In this document: one piece after another, positions 33,525 to 42,574 of the stretch
Position numbering within the stretch: the first letter of the stretch is position 1
How the letters are laid out: the number at the start of each line of letters is the position of its first letter
Assembly: GCA_934590165.1 (NCBI GenBank)
Contig: CAKTOO010000007.1
Coordinates: forward strand, 54,138-118,137
From: an uncultured Dysosmobacter sp.
Lineage (GTDB): Bacteria; Bacillota; Clostridia; Oscillospirales; Oscillospiraceae
Direction: 5' to 3'
DNA: 64,000 nucleotides
Position numbers and translations under genes: made by a program
Notes under the pieces: generated by a model
Databases searched by the model: none
Seen by the model: only the letters and a program-made list of their open reading frames with translations
Told to the model about the DNA's origin: nothing

Positions 33525-33899
33525 TTAAGGCGTCAAATCGCTCCCTATGCGTTGTTTCAATTTGTGGAAACTTTCTTCGCTAATTGCGTGTTCTATCCGG
33601 CAAGCGTCTTGCTCCGCTGTTTCTCTGTCTACGCCAGCAGCCACAAGCTGCTCCGTAAAGAATTGATGGCGTTCATAGATTTTCTCTGCCACCTCCCGGC
33701 CTATGTCGGTCAGGTGGAGAAATCCATCCTCGTCCATCGTCAGAAATCCGCCGTCCCGCAGGACGCTTACTGCGTGACTGATACTCGGTTTGGAATAGCC
33801 CATGTGTCGGGCAAGGTCAATGGAGCGAACCATGCCTTTTTCCTTTTGCAGCACCAGCACGGCCTCTAAATAGTCCTCACCCGACGCATGGATTTTCAT
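33525..33899 (-). CDS. DtxR/MntR-family metal-dependent repressor
   Basis: The 124-residue protein starts MKIHASGEDYLEAVLVLQKE; the winged helix continues VRSIDLARHMGYSKPSISHA and metal-ligand-type residues appear in EKIYERHQFFTEQL and DACRIEHAISEESFHKL. These proteins bind Fe2+ or Mn2+ and repress uptake genes. It is the last gene after the two ABC exporter-fold genes. DtxR-like palindromes at 37434-37463 and 42444-42461 are its likely operators. AAAAAGGAGG precedes the ATG. Confidence 0.88.
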   Translation of the reverse strand: MKIHASGEDYLEAVLVLQKEKGMVRSIDLARHMGYSKPSISHAVSVLRDGGFLTMDEDGFLHLTDIGREVAEKIYERHQFFTEQLVAAGVDRETAEQDACRIEHAISEESFHKLKQRIGSDLTP

Positions 33900-33918
33900 G
33901 GCAGCCTCCTTTTTGTGA

Positions 33919-35649
33919 TTATTTCAATTTCCAGCCTATCGCTTTCTTGCGAACCCCAATGAAGTCCGCATAAATACCAGACTGTTTCATCAATTCTTCA
34001 TGCGTACCGCTCTGGACAATGTGACCGCTAGCCAACACAAATATTTGATCTGCATTTCTGACTGTTTTCAGCCGATGGGCAATCATAATAACCGTCTTAT
34101 TCTTCGTCAGCTCCGCTACCGCACCCATCAGGAGATTTTCATTCTCTGGATCAACGCTTGATGTAGCTTCATCCAAAATGATGATAGGAGCGTCTTTTAG
34201 AATCGCCCTGGCTATGGAAATCCGCTGTTTCTCTCCGCCAGACAGGGTAGCGCCGCCCTCACCAATCACGGTGTTGTAGCCATTTGGCAAACTCATAATA
34301 AACTCATGGCAGCAAGCCTTTTTTGCAGCCGCTATCACTTCTTTGTGGGAAGCTGTCGGCTTCCCGAATTTGATATTGTTCTCTATCGTATCGGCAAAAA
34401 GATAGACTTTCTGGAATACTTCACTAATATTTGTCAGTAGACTGTCCAGCGTGTAATCCCGCACATCCACTCCGCCGATTGTAATTTTTCCTCCATCAAC
34501 ATCCCAAAACCGGGCAATCAGATTACAGAGCGTACTCTTTCCGGCACCAGACGGGCCGACAATAGCTGTCGTTGTCTTTTCAGGTATGGACAGACTGACA
34601 TGATCCAAGATTTTGTGTTCTCCGTAGGAAAAGGAAACATCATCAAAAACAATATTGTAATTTTCTGGTTTGGTTGGCTTTCCATGTTCATCCATGACAG
34701 GCGTTTTATCAATTTCTTCCACCTTATCAATCGACACATCCAGCAGACGCAGGAGAGCAGAAGTATTTCCCGCTGATTGAAGCTGACCGAATAGCATAAA
34801 CGAGGCAACGGTCATCAACAAACAAATGGAAAGTTCCATTGTTCCATCCAGGTAAAAGAACAATCCCTCCGCTATGACGAAAATACTTGTGCCATAAAGA
34901 ATGATCTGCTGCAACATGTTGTAAGGCACAAATGTACGCTCTAATTTCAGGTTCTTGTCCTTACTATCCATGATAGCCTGCTTCATTTTACTGTTAGAGT
35001 TCTGCCCCAGATTAAAGGATTTCACAATCAACATACCCTGGACATATTCCAGCACATTAGAAACAAGCGTTTCCTGCGCCTGCTGCCTCTGCGGGGAAAT
35101 GATTTCTGACTTTTTCTGCAATCGACTGATACACCATGTAAAAAGCAGAATCCCACATAAAACCGTCACACCGATACGCCAGTCAATGCAGAGCATGACG
35201 ACAGTGATAATCGCCGCGTGGATATATCCGCCCAATATGTTAGTCAGCACCATAGAAGCATTGTTCTCAATATCGCTCATTGTGATTGTGACAACAGAAG
35301 TCAGATTGCCCAAATTGTGCTCGCTGAAATAGCCCATCGGCATATACTTGATACGATCTCCTATATGAATCCGCTTCTCTGCACACATAAAATATCCAAT
35401 TTGTACTTTGCCAAAATCAGAAATATAGCTGCACCAGATTTTAAGTAGCATACTTATCAGGATAATCCCAAATACCATCCAAATCATGGAAGTAGTAAAA
35501 CCATCTATTAAGCCTGAAAACACCAAAGCTAAGGCCGCGAAAGACATCATATCGAAAAGGGAATGAAGAACGGAAAACAGAATCGCCTTTTTCATCGTTC
35601 CCTGCATTTTTCCCGAAAACCGATAAATTTTACTTAATGTACTTATCAT
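33919..35649 (-). CDS. ABC exporter-fold half-transporter (YbtQ/IrtB-like)
   Basis: The 576-residue protein has six membrane helices (to about 300) and an ATPase domain with GPSGAGKST, LSGGEKQR and IIILDEATSS. It is paired with a similar protein encoded 16 bases upstream, so the functional unit is a heterodimer. YbtPQ/IrtAB transporters have exporter folds but import metal-siderophore complexes; the DtxR-type regulator and the Nik/Cnt-type importer nearby make this role likely. Multidrug export is the alternative. Confidence 0.82.
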   Translation of the reverse strand: MISTLSKIYRFSGKMQGTMKKAILFSVLHSLFDMMSFAALALVFSGLIDGFTTSMIWMVFGIILISMLLKIWCSYISDFGKVQIGYFMCAEKRIHIGDRIKYMPMGYFSEHNLGNLTSVVTITMSDIENNASMVLTNILGGYIHAAIITVVMLCIDWRIGVTVLCGILLFTWCISRLQKKSEIISPQRQQAQETLVSNVLEYVQGMLIVKSFNLGQNSNSKMKQAIMDSKDKNLKLERTFVPYNMLQQIILYGTSIFVIAEGLFFYLDGTMELSICLLMTVASFMLFGQLQSAGNTSALLRLLDVSIDKVEEIDKTPVMDEHGKPTKPENYNIVFDDVSFSYGEHKILDHVSLSIPEKTTTAIVGPSGAGKSTLCNLIARFWDVDGGKITIGGVDVRDYTLDSLLTNISEVFQKVYLFADTIENNIKFGKPTASHKEVIAAAKKACCHEFIMSLPNGYNTVIGEGGATLSGGEKQRISIARAILKDAPIIILDEATSSVDPENENLLMGAVAELTKNKTVIMIAHRLKTVRNADQIFVLASGHIVQSGTHEELMKQSGIYADFIGVRKKAIGWKLK

Positions 35650-35665
35650 TGTTTACACCTCCGTT

Positions 35666-37405
35666 CTACGCCGCGTCTTTTGTATCCATATGCGCTTTCC
35701 ACATTTCCTGATAGAGCGTACAGGAAACCAGCAGTTCTTCATGTGTTCCTTCGTCTACAATCTGTCCGTCTTTCACTACAACAATTTTATCCGCGTCAGT
35801 AATCGTTGAAAGGCGATGGGCAATCATCAGAACGGTTTTTCCGGCAATCACTTTTGCCATTGCCTCCTGGATTAACGCCTCATTTTCGGCGTCAATATAG
35901 GCCGTAGCCTCGTCGAGAATTACAATAGGTGCGTTTTTCAGTACAGCACGGGCAATCGCAATCCGCTGGCGTTCGCCGCCTGACAAATGCCCTCCGGCAC
36001 CGCCGACAACCGTTTGGAATCCATTTTCCAAATTCAGAATAAAATCATAACATCCACAATCTCTGGCTGCCTGATACACTTCCTCATCTGTTGCAGAGGG
36101 CTTTCCCATACGGATATTTTCCAAAACCGTTTCGTCAAAAAGGTAATTGTCCTGTGAGATATAGGCAATATGAGCCATAAGCTGCGGCAATGGAATTTTG
36201 CGAATATCTGTTCCGTCTAACTTAACCGCGCCGTCCGTCACATCCCAAAATCCCGCAATCAGCTTTGTAATGGTTGACTTACCTCCACCACTGGGGCCGA
36301 CAAATGCTGTGATCGTATTTTCTGGAATTGACAGGCTGACATTTTTCAGTAACGGTTTCCCGGCTTCATATGAAAAGCTGACATTTTCTAACGCAATATT
36401 AGAAGAATGAATGGGAACGGGCTTTTCCGGGCGTTCCAGCTCTTTTTCATCCAGTACGGCGCACAATTCCCCAACCACTGATTTCATTTGGGAAATGCTG
36501 TCTGTAAAATTCATGGCGTTCAAAATCGGTGTGATAATCCCCAAGGACAAAACGATACAGGTAATAAAGGCAGGAACACTCAGAGTTCCGTTTTGATACA
36601 AAATACAGCCGATAGGGAGAACACACACTAATACGCTGGGCCAAATTGTAACAAGCATAGATTTATAAAGCTGCACACTTTTCATCCAGTTCACAGCATA
36701 AGAAGCATTATCCTCAACTGCGTCTGAATATTTTTGGTAAGAATTAGCTGACTGATTAAATGCCTTGATGACTTCAATGCCGCCAATATATTCAACAACT
36801 GTATTTGTCATTTTACGCACACGCATAATAAGGCCCTTGAATTTTTCCTCATATCCATTCGCCATTCCCTTATAGCACAACATACCGATCGGCAGGGTAA
36901 TCAATGAAGCCAGAGCCATCCTCCAATCCAAGAACAGCAGATAAATCAGGATACAGACAGGAATACAGAGATTTGCTGTCAACTCCGGTACTAAATGAGC
37001 GAGGGTAGTTTCCATTCCCTCAACACGATCCACAAGAACATTTTTCAATTCGCCTGATGGAGTGTTAATCATATAGCCCATCGGAACCCTGGTAAGTTTA
37101 TCCACAAGTCTCAGACGGATTTCTGCCAAAGTTGCAAAGGTGGCCGTATGGGATACCAAAGTAGAAAGATTGGAAAAACATACTTTTGCAAGAAAACCAA
37201 GCCCGGCGAGCAGGCACCACTCCATATAGACAGAAACAGAGGTTTCTCCATTCATCAGGAGAACAACAATTTTTGAAACCACAAAAAATGGCAACAAGCC
37301 GGCGGCAACGCCTAAGACCGCCAGTATCACTGAAAGAACATATTTACTCTTATATGGAGCAGCGAGTTCCATCAGACTGGACATTGGATTATTATTTTTG
37401 TCCAT
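35666..37405 (-). CDS. ABC exporter-fold half-transporter (YbtP/IrtA-like)
   Basis: The 579-residue partner of the next gene has six membrane segments, GPSGGGKST, LSGGERQR and IVILDEATAY. ATG 37405 follows AAAGGAGC; an earlier ATG at 37426 overlaps that site. It is the first gene of a three-gene operon ending with the DtxR-type regulator. The operon is preceded by a perfect -10 and a DtxR-like palindrome, consistent with metal-controlled expression. Confidence 0.82.
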   Translation of the reverse strand: MDKNNNPMSSLMELAAPYKSKYVLSVILAVLGVAAGLLPFFVVSKIVVLLMNGETSVSVYMEWCLLAGLGFLAKVCFSNLSTLVSHTATFATLAEIRLRLVDKLTRVPMGYMINTPSGELKNVLVDRVEGMETTLAHLVPELTANLCIPVCILIYLLFLDWRMALASLITLPIGMLCYKGMANGYEEKFKGLIMRVRKMTNTVVEYIGGIEVIKAFNQSANSYQKYSDAVEDNASYAVNWMKSVQLYKSMLVTIWPSVLVCVLPIGCILYQNGTLSVPAFITCIVLSLGIITPILNAMNFTDSISQMKSVVGELCAVLDEKELERPEKPVPIHSSNIALENVSFSYEAGKPLLKNVSLSIPENTITAFVGPSGGGKSTITKLIAGFWDVTDGAVKLDGTDIRKIPLPQLMAHIAYISQDNYLFDETVLENIRMGKPSATDEEVYQAARDCGCYDFILNLENGFQTVVGGAGGHLSGGERQRIAIARAVLKNAPIVILDEATAYIDAENEALIQEAMAKVIAGKTVLMIAHRLSTITDADKIVVVKDGQIVDEGTHEELLVSCTLYQEMWKAHMDTKDAA

Positions 37406-37433
37406 TACACATTCGCTCCTTTTCATAAAAATA

Positions 37434-37470
37434 GAGGTTGGTTAAACGTTTCTAACCAACCTCCATTATA
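37434..37470 (-). promoter_or_regulatory. DtxR-like operator and -10 element upstream of the ABC/dtxR operon
   Basis: Arms of 11 bases (37434-37444 and 37453-37463) are perfect reverse complements. The inner part on the minus strand reads GGTTAGAAACGTTTAACC, close to the DtxR/IdeR box (GGTTAG...CTAACC). A perfect -10 TATAAT (37465-37470, minus strand) abuts it; the -35 is poor. As RNA it would also form a stable hairpin before a U-rich stretch. Confidence 0.6.
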
Positions 37471-37536
37471 CTTGTTTAACTATTTTCCGCTACTCTGATA
37501 GGGCTTTTAACCCTCCATTTAGACATCAAATTGTAC

Positions 37537-39171
37537 TTACTCCGCAGGTTGTACGTTGTCAATCTCAAAGAACTGCGGCACGCTGGAGAAGGTATATCCG
37601 GCAATCTTTGAAGAATTATATACAACCAAATCCTTAGAATAGGAGATCGGAAGGTCAATCACATTGTCGTTAGAGACATTCAATGCAGTAGCAATCGCGG
37701 TCTGAACCACTTCGGAATCAGCGGAGGTGGAAAACGCATTTACCGCATCCGAATAGCTCTGGAAATCTTCAAGCGCCTGCAGGGAAATTGCATGGGGATC
37801 AGCGCCAAGAGATTCCTGAAGGAACTTGTGCGGCTCCGTATAAGATCCCTCTGTGTTCCATGTGGTAATGTCATAGTTTCCGGCAACGCCCTCTGTCCAC
37901 CAGGTCATCTGATCCTGTCCAGTGGTCGTCACATCAATGCCGACTTTTGCAAGCTGGGTTTTAATCGCAAGAGCCATTTCCTGGGCGAGAGAAAGATCAG
38001 TCCAATAAGTATAATTCAAAGAGAGCTTCTGGCCGTCTTTCTCCCGGATACCGGTGCTGTCATTCATCACCCATCCAGCTTCGTCCAACAGGGCGTTAGC
38101 TTTATCCAAATCATAGCTCCATGTGCTATTATAGGAAATGTCCGTGTAGGGTGCTCCGGGTACAAACAGGGAAGTTGCCGGAGTTTCATAGCCATAGGTC
38201 AGACCCTCGGTGATTTCTTCCTTATTGACAGCGCATGCAATCGCCTGACGAACCTTAATGTCACTCAAAATTGTGCTGGAAGCGTTCAGCACCAGATTAC
38301 GGGTCAGGGTATTTCCATCGTTGATTGCGCCCTCAATGCCGTCCAGAGAAAGTGCCTGATTATAATCATCATAGCTGAGAAGGTCAGCGCCATAAATCAG
38401 ATCGACTTCGCCGGTCTGTAATGCCTGGAGCCGTGAAGAAGCCTCTGGGATATATTTCACAACAACTTCATCATAGTAAGGAGCTTCGCCCCAGTAATTT
38501 TCGTTTCTGACAAAGCGGGTGCAATCGCCGGAAATCATTTCTTCACGAATGTACGGACCTGTACCAACAACATCCGTGAATGTCTGGAAGTTCTCAGCTT
38601 CAAACACGTTCGGGGACATCATACCAGCAACATTCTGGAAGCAGAAGTCATTGATATAAGAGAAGCAAGGGGCAGCATAATGAACGGCCACCGTGTATTC
38701 GTCAACAACCTCTACGCTTTCAATGTTGTAAATGCCCTTGATACCGCTAAAATTAGGGTTGGAACGGTCAAAGTCCAGAATTTCCTTTACGCTTTCCGCA
38801 TTAAAAGCGGCTCCATCTGTAAAAGCAACATCCTGACGGAGCTTAAAGGTAAGGACAGTATTTGTCTCATCCCATCCCCATTCCTCGGCCAGTTCGGGAA
38901 CAATTTCCCCGTCCTCATAGGCGACTAAAGTCTCATAGACCAGACCGCAGGCGATATTATTCTCCTTGTTCATGGTCAGTGTCGTAAGGTTGTCCAGTTC
39001 CTTTGCTGTGACGATTGTCAGCACCTTCGTTTCGTTTTCATTAGCCGCTTGCGTCTGCTCGCTGTCAGTCTGCGTCTGCGCGGAGGTATCGCTCTGACCA
39101 TAGCCAACCATAGACAGAAGCATACTCACGCCCAATGCAGCGGCGAGAAGTTTCTTGTAAATCTGTTTCAT
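37537..39171 (-). CDS. Substrate-binding protein of a Nik/Cnt/Opp-type ABC importer
   Basis: The 544-residue family 5 solute-binding protein has a typical N-terminal export signal and blocks such as LTFKLRQDVAFTDGAAFNAE and GTGPYIREEMI. It should capture a small ligand, such as a metal-metallophore or peptide, outside the cell. Oddly, the lipobox reads LLSMVGYGQ: the cysteine expected for lipidation is Tyr (codon TAT at 39100-39102), one base from TGT. It is the last gene of the five-gene importer set, just one base after the ATPase gene. AAGGATAAC precedes the ATG. Confidence 0.85.
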   Translation of the reverse strand: MKQIYKKLLAAALGVSMLLSMVGYGQSDTSAQTQTDSEQTQAANENETKVLTIVTAKELDNLTTLTMNKENNIACGLVYETLVAYEDGEIVPELAEEWGWDETNTVLTFKLRQDVAFTDGAAFNAESVKEILDFDRSNPNFSGIKGIYNIESVEVVDEYTVAVHYAAPCFSYINDFCFQNVAGMMSPNVFEAENFQTFTDVVGTGPYIREEMISGDCTRFVRNENYWGEAPYYDEVVVKYIPEASSRLQALQTGEVDLIYGADLLSYDDYNQALSLDGIEGAINDGNTLTRNLVLNASSTILSDIKVRQAIACAVNKEEITEGLTYGYETPATSLFVPGAPYTDISYNSTWSYDLDKANALLDEAGWVMNDSTGIREKDGQKLSLNYTYWTDLSLAQEMALAIKTQLAKVGIDVTTTGQDQMTWWTEGVAGNYDITTWNTEGSYTEPHKFLQESLGADPHAISLQALEDFQSYSDAVNAFSTSADSEVVQTAIATALNVSNDNVIDLPISYSKDLVVYNSSKIAGYTFSSVPQFFEIDNVQPAE

Positions 39172-39172
39172 G

Positions 39173-39910
39173 TTATCCTTGTCCTTTCTGGTTTGATAAT
39201 TGATCTATTAGATAACCCTGTTCAGCAATCCGCCCCTCCCGCATGATAATTACCCTGTTTGCAATACGCATGGCATCTTTTCTGCTATGCGTGATGAAAA
39301 TGCAGGAGCTGCCGGATAGCTTTACAAAGTTCTCTACTAATGTAAGTACGGCGTCTGTGGAGATCAGGTCAAGCCCGCTGGTTACTTCATCCATAATTAA
39401 GTAATCAGGCTCCACGGCAATCGCCCGAAGTAAGGAGAGCCGCCTCTGCTCACCGCCAGAAAGCTGGCGGACAGGAGTTTCCAAAAGCCTGTAGTCCATG
39501 TGGACGGCATCCATCAAATCTAAAATGTGCTTTTTCCGTTCAGACTTTTTCTTGTCGGTCAGGTTCACCAGGGCTTCTTCCACGTTGGCATATGCAGATC
39601 TCGCAGGATTCAAAGTGCCGGAAGAATCTTGAAAGACAGCCTGTATCTTTTTTCGATGTTGCTTCCATGTCCGATAATTCCAACAGGTTATATCTTCACC
39701 ATCCAACAAAATCTTACCCGAAGTAGGTTTTTCAAGCCCAATCAATAGTCTTGCAAGTGTACTCTTTCCTGAGCCGCTCTCACCCTCAATAGCAAGATTT
39801 TCCCCTTTTCTGAGCCGTAGATTGATGTCTGAAAGCGCATTGAAGTCTCCAAGATTTTCATTATGATACACTTGATTTATATTCTGGATTACAATTTCTC
39901 CCATTTCCAT
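39173..39910 (-). CDS. ABC importer ATPase 2 (NikE/DppF/CntF-like)
   Basis: The 245-residue ATPase has Walker A GESGSGKST, Q-loop VFQDSSGTLNPARS, signature LSGGEQRR and Walker B YLIMDEVTSGLD. The NPARS block is typical of the peptide/nickel (PepT/NikE) ATPase family. It overlaps the preceding ATPase gene by 22 bases. It forms a heterodimer with the other ATPase to drive the two permeases. Confidence 0.9.
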   Translation of the reverse strand: MEMGEIVIQNINQVYHNENLGDFNALSDINLRLRKGENLAIEGESGSGKSTLARLLIGLEKPTSGKILLDGEDITCWNYRTWKQHRKKIQAVFQDSSGTLNPARSAYANVEEALVNLTDKKKSERKKHILDLMDAVHMDYRLLETPVRQLSGGEQRRLSLLRAIAVEPDYLIMDEVTSGLDLISTDAVLTLVENFVKLSGSSCIFITHSRKDAMRIANRVIIMREGRIAEQGYLIDQLSNQKGQG

Positions 39911-40683
39911 TCACCCCGGCTTTCCTTGTGGCTCAACATGGAAAATTGTTTCATCCAGTCTGTTTGCGGATTTTCCAAAAGCCCCTTCATTGTTCCATGT
40001 TCAATAATCTTTCCATTGCCTAACACATAAACATTCTGACAGAGCGTTTTAAGCGCAGCCACATCATGGGATACAAATAAAATCCCCTTATCCTCCATCT
40101 GTTTTTGCATAATTTGGAGCAGCAAATCCCTGTTTTCCTCATCCAATGCGGCGGTTGGCTCGTCAGCCAGAATATAATCCGGTGACATTCCCAACAAAAT
40201 TGCGGCGGCCACTCTTTGCAACATTCCTCCAGACAATTCAGAAGGATAAGCTCCTAAGACCCTCTCCGTATCTTTCAGGTTTACGGAAACCAGTTTTTCT
40301 CTTGCCAGCGCCATTGCTTCATCGTTACTAATTTGCAACCGATTGATGAATGTTTCCCGTATCTGAAAACCGATTTTCAAGCGACTGTCAAAAGCAGTCA
40401 TAGGATTCTGCGGGATAAACCCCAACTTTTTCCCGCAAAGCTCACGGTGCGATTTACGGGAAAGATGTGATAAATCCACATCATCCAGCAAAATCTTTCC
40501 GGCGTCGATGTGACAGCTTGTGTGAAGCATTCCCAAAATGCTTCGCAGCAAGGTCGTTTTTCCAGAACCACTATGACCCGTAAGGCCAATTACCTGACCT
40601 GTCGGAATTTCCATAGATATATCTTTCAGAAGATAGCGGCCTGACCGCTCCTTTACATCTAACTGTTCAATCTTTAACATCAC
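39889..40683 (-). CDS. ABC importer ATPase 1 (NikD/DppD/CntD-like)
   Basis: The 264-residue ATPase has Walker A GHSGSGKTT, FIPQNPMTAFDSRLKIG of the Q-loop, signature LSGGMLQR and Walker B YILADEPTAALD. It overlaps the permease gene by four bases (ATGA). LSGGMLQR is characteristic of peptide/nickel family ATPases. Confidence 0.9.
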   Translation of the reverse strand: MMLKIEQLDVKERSGRYLLKDISMEIPTGQVIGLTGHSGSGKTTLLRSILGMLHTSCHIDAGKILLDDVDLSHLSRKSHRELCGKKLGFIPQNPMTAFDSRLKIGFQIRETFINRLQISNDEAMALAREKLVSVNLKDTERVLGAYPSELSGGMLQRVAAAILLGMSPDYILADEPTAALDEENRDLLLQIMQKQMEDKGILFVSHDVAALKTLCQNVYVLGNGKIIEHGTMKGLLENPQTDWMKQFSMLSHKESRGEWKWEKL

Positions 40684-41480
40684 TCGGCCTCCTTTGTTGT
40701 CAACTGCCTGCCGATGACATTAAAGCAGAGTGTCGATATAATGACCGCTCCAATCGGATACAGAATTAAGGTGGGATGAAGAACCAGTGCGCCCCTGGCG
40801 TCTAAAATCATGCTTCCCCAATCTACCACATTGTCACCAAGCCCCAATCCGATGAAGGAAAATCCAGTAATAGCCAAAATCATATCCGCACATGAAAGAC
40901 ACAGGAAGCGAACCATCTCAGCGAACAAATTTGGGAAAATATGAATCAGCATGATTCTGACCTTTGAAGCTCCTGCGGCTATTGCACACATGACATAGGC
41001 TTTTCCCATTTCTATGTCAGTACGGGTGCGAACCAGCTTTATGTATCTCAAAATATAAGATACAGTCAGCGCAACAAGCGTGGTCTTTGCGCCGCTACCC
41101 CAAGCCCCGATGAATACAATCAAATATGCAATCGGGGGGATTGCCGTAACAGCATTGATAAGACCGTCTACAAGTGCGTTTTCTTTCATAACGGCACGGC
41201 TTGTCACCATTCCAATGACAGTACCAGTTAAAAAAACTATGAGCGAACCACCTAAAACAATCCCCAGCGTCGTCCAGCCGCCGTAAAGAATCCTGGATAA
41301 AATGCAGCGTCCTAATGCGTCTGTACCAAATGGGTATTCTGCGCTGGGATCAGCATACCTTGCCAGTAAATTTGACTCCATCGGATCATTTGGGGCGAAT
41401 AGAAATCCAATAAAAAAGAATACAATCACGAGCGTAGGGATGAAAAGCGCACACCATTTCCGAAAACGTGCTGCTTTCAT
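40680..41480 (-). CDS. ABC importer permease 2 (NikC/DppC-like)
   Basis: The 266-residue inner-membrane protein has about six helices. The N-terminal block LFAPNDPMESNLLARYADPS, followed by EYPFGTDALGRCILSRILYG, is the hallmark of NikC/DppC proteins, and the EAA loop reads AAGASKVRIMLIHIFPN. It starts right after the stop of the other permease gene. Confidence 0.9.
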   Translation of the reverse strand: MKAARFRKWCALFIPTLVIVFFFIGFLFAPNDPMESNLLARYADPSAEYPFGTDALGRCILSRILYGGWTTLGIVLGGSLIVFLTGTVIGMVTSRAVMKENALVDGLINAVTAIPPIAYLIVFIGAWGSGAKTTLVALTVSYILRYIKLVRTRTDIEMGKAYVMCAIAAGASKVRIMLIHIFPNLFAEMVRFLCLSCADMILAITGFSFIGLGLGDNVVDWGSMILDARGALVLHPTLILYPIGAVIISTLCFNVIGRQLTTKEAE

Positions 41481-42422
41481 TTAAGCCACCCCCTTTTTCC
41501 GCCCGATTGCCCATTGCACTAAATCAGCGGCAATATTGCAAAGAGCAATCGCTAACGCCAAGAAAAACACTTCGGCGTGAATCATAGGGGTATCACGGTC
41601 AAGCACATGGTTTACAATCAGATAACCAAATCCCGGAATTGAGAAAATGGATTCGATTACCGTTGCGTTGGCAAGTGCCAGCCCAATACTCTGTAAAAAG
41701 TTTGGAACCAGTCCAATCGCTGCCCGCGGCAAAAAATGACACAGCAAAAGTCTTTTTTCTGAAAGCCCACGGCAGCGGGCATAAAACGCATAATCCTCAT
41801 TACTTTCGTGTTCCAAAGCGTCCATCAGAAGCGGCGTATAAAAAGAAGCTCCAAATACTCCAATGCAGATTGCCGGAGATATGTAGCTGAGAAACGTTGT
41901 ATTTCCAGCCACAGAAATCAGCGACTTTTGAACCGCAAAATAATCCAGATAGACAGCTGCCAGATAAAAAGACGGTATAGATACACCAAATATGCACAAA
42001 AGCCGAACCGCCTTTTTAGGAAATTTCCAAGGAAGCAAAAAAGCAATACAGCTAACAATCACGATAAAAACAACCTGAAAGACGGACGCCAAACATACAA
42101 TTCCTAATGTTTTTGGAAACGCTGTCGCAATATCTGTCCATACATCATGCCCGTTCGCTAAAGAAACGCCTAAGTCAAAGTGAAGTAAATCCCATACCCA
42201 GCGGCCATACTGGACAAGCAGAGGTTTATCAAAACCTAACTGAACCCGAATTTTTTCAATTTGCTCCGCTGTTGGATTGCCAATCATTCTTTTTGCGTAA
42301 GCAGTTGCCGGATCAACGGACGATAATCTCATCAGCAAAAAAGACAGCAATGTTACAAACAGCAAAGTAAATATCAATTCAACCAGTTTCCGCAGGATAT
42401 ATTTTCTCATATCCCGTTTCAT
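41481..42422 (-). CDS. ABC importer permease 1 (NikB/DppB-like)
   Basis: The 313-residue permease starts with RKYILRKLVELIFTLLFVTL, the typical NikB/DppB start, and carries the ARCRGLSEKRLLLCHFLPRA loop that contacts the ATPase. It is first in the importer operon. GAAGGAG precedes the ATG at 42422. A DtxR-like palindrome lies 22 bases upstream. Confidence 0.9.
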   Translation of the reverse strand: MKRDMRKYILRKLVELIFTLLFVTLLSFLLMRLSSVDPATAYAKRMIGNPTAEQIEKIRVQLGFDKPLLVQYGRWVWDLLHFDLGVSLANGHDVWTDIATAFPKTLGIVCLASVFQVVFIVIVSCIAFLLPWKFPKKAVRLLCIFGVSIPSFYLAAVYLDYFAVQKSLISVAGNTTFLSYISPAICIGVFGASFYTPLLMDALEHESNEDYAFYARCRGLSEKRLLLCHFLPRAAIGLVPNFLQSIGLALANATVIESIFSIPGFGYLIVNHVLDRDTPMIHAEVFFLALAIALCNIAADLVQWAIGRKKGVA

Positions 42423-42443
42423 GCAATCGACTCCTTCAAAATT

Positions 42444-42461
42444 GGTTAGAACCAGCTAACC
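42444..42461 (-). promoter_or_regulatory. DtxR-like operator upstream of the importer operon
   Basis: GGTTAGAACCAGCTAACC has perfect 6-bp arms and resembles the core of DtxR/IdeR boxes. It matches the inner part of the palindrome at 37434-37463 at most positions, which suggests one regulator for both operons. Confidence 0.55.
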
Positions 42462-42477
42462 GATGCCCAAAAAGAAA

Positions 42478-42497
42478 GAGCGCCGTGTGCGACGCTC
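42478..42497 (-). terminator. Small terminator-like stem between AraC-type gene and importer operon
   Basis: GAGCG (42478-42482) pairs with CGCTC (42493-42497), followed on the minus strand by TTTCTTTTT. A second stem, CATCTGT/ACAGATG, lies at about 42505-42522. The stems are short, so they may terminate the AraC-type transcript only in part or act as leader structures of the importer mRNA. Confidence 0.45.
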
Positions 42498-42574
42498 CTT
42501 AATCATCTGTTCACACAGATGGCAGTATATAGTATCCGACGTTTTGCCGCCACTCTAAAAAGACCAAACACCCT

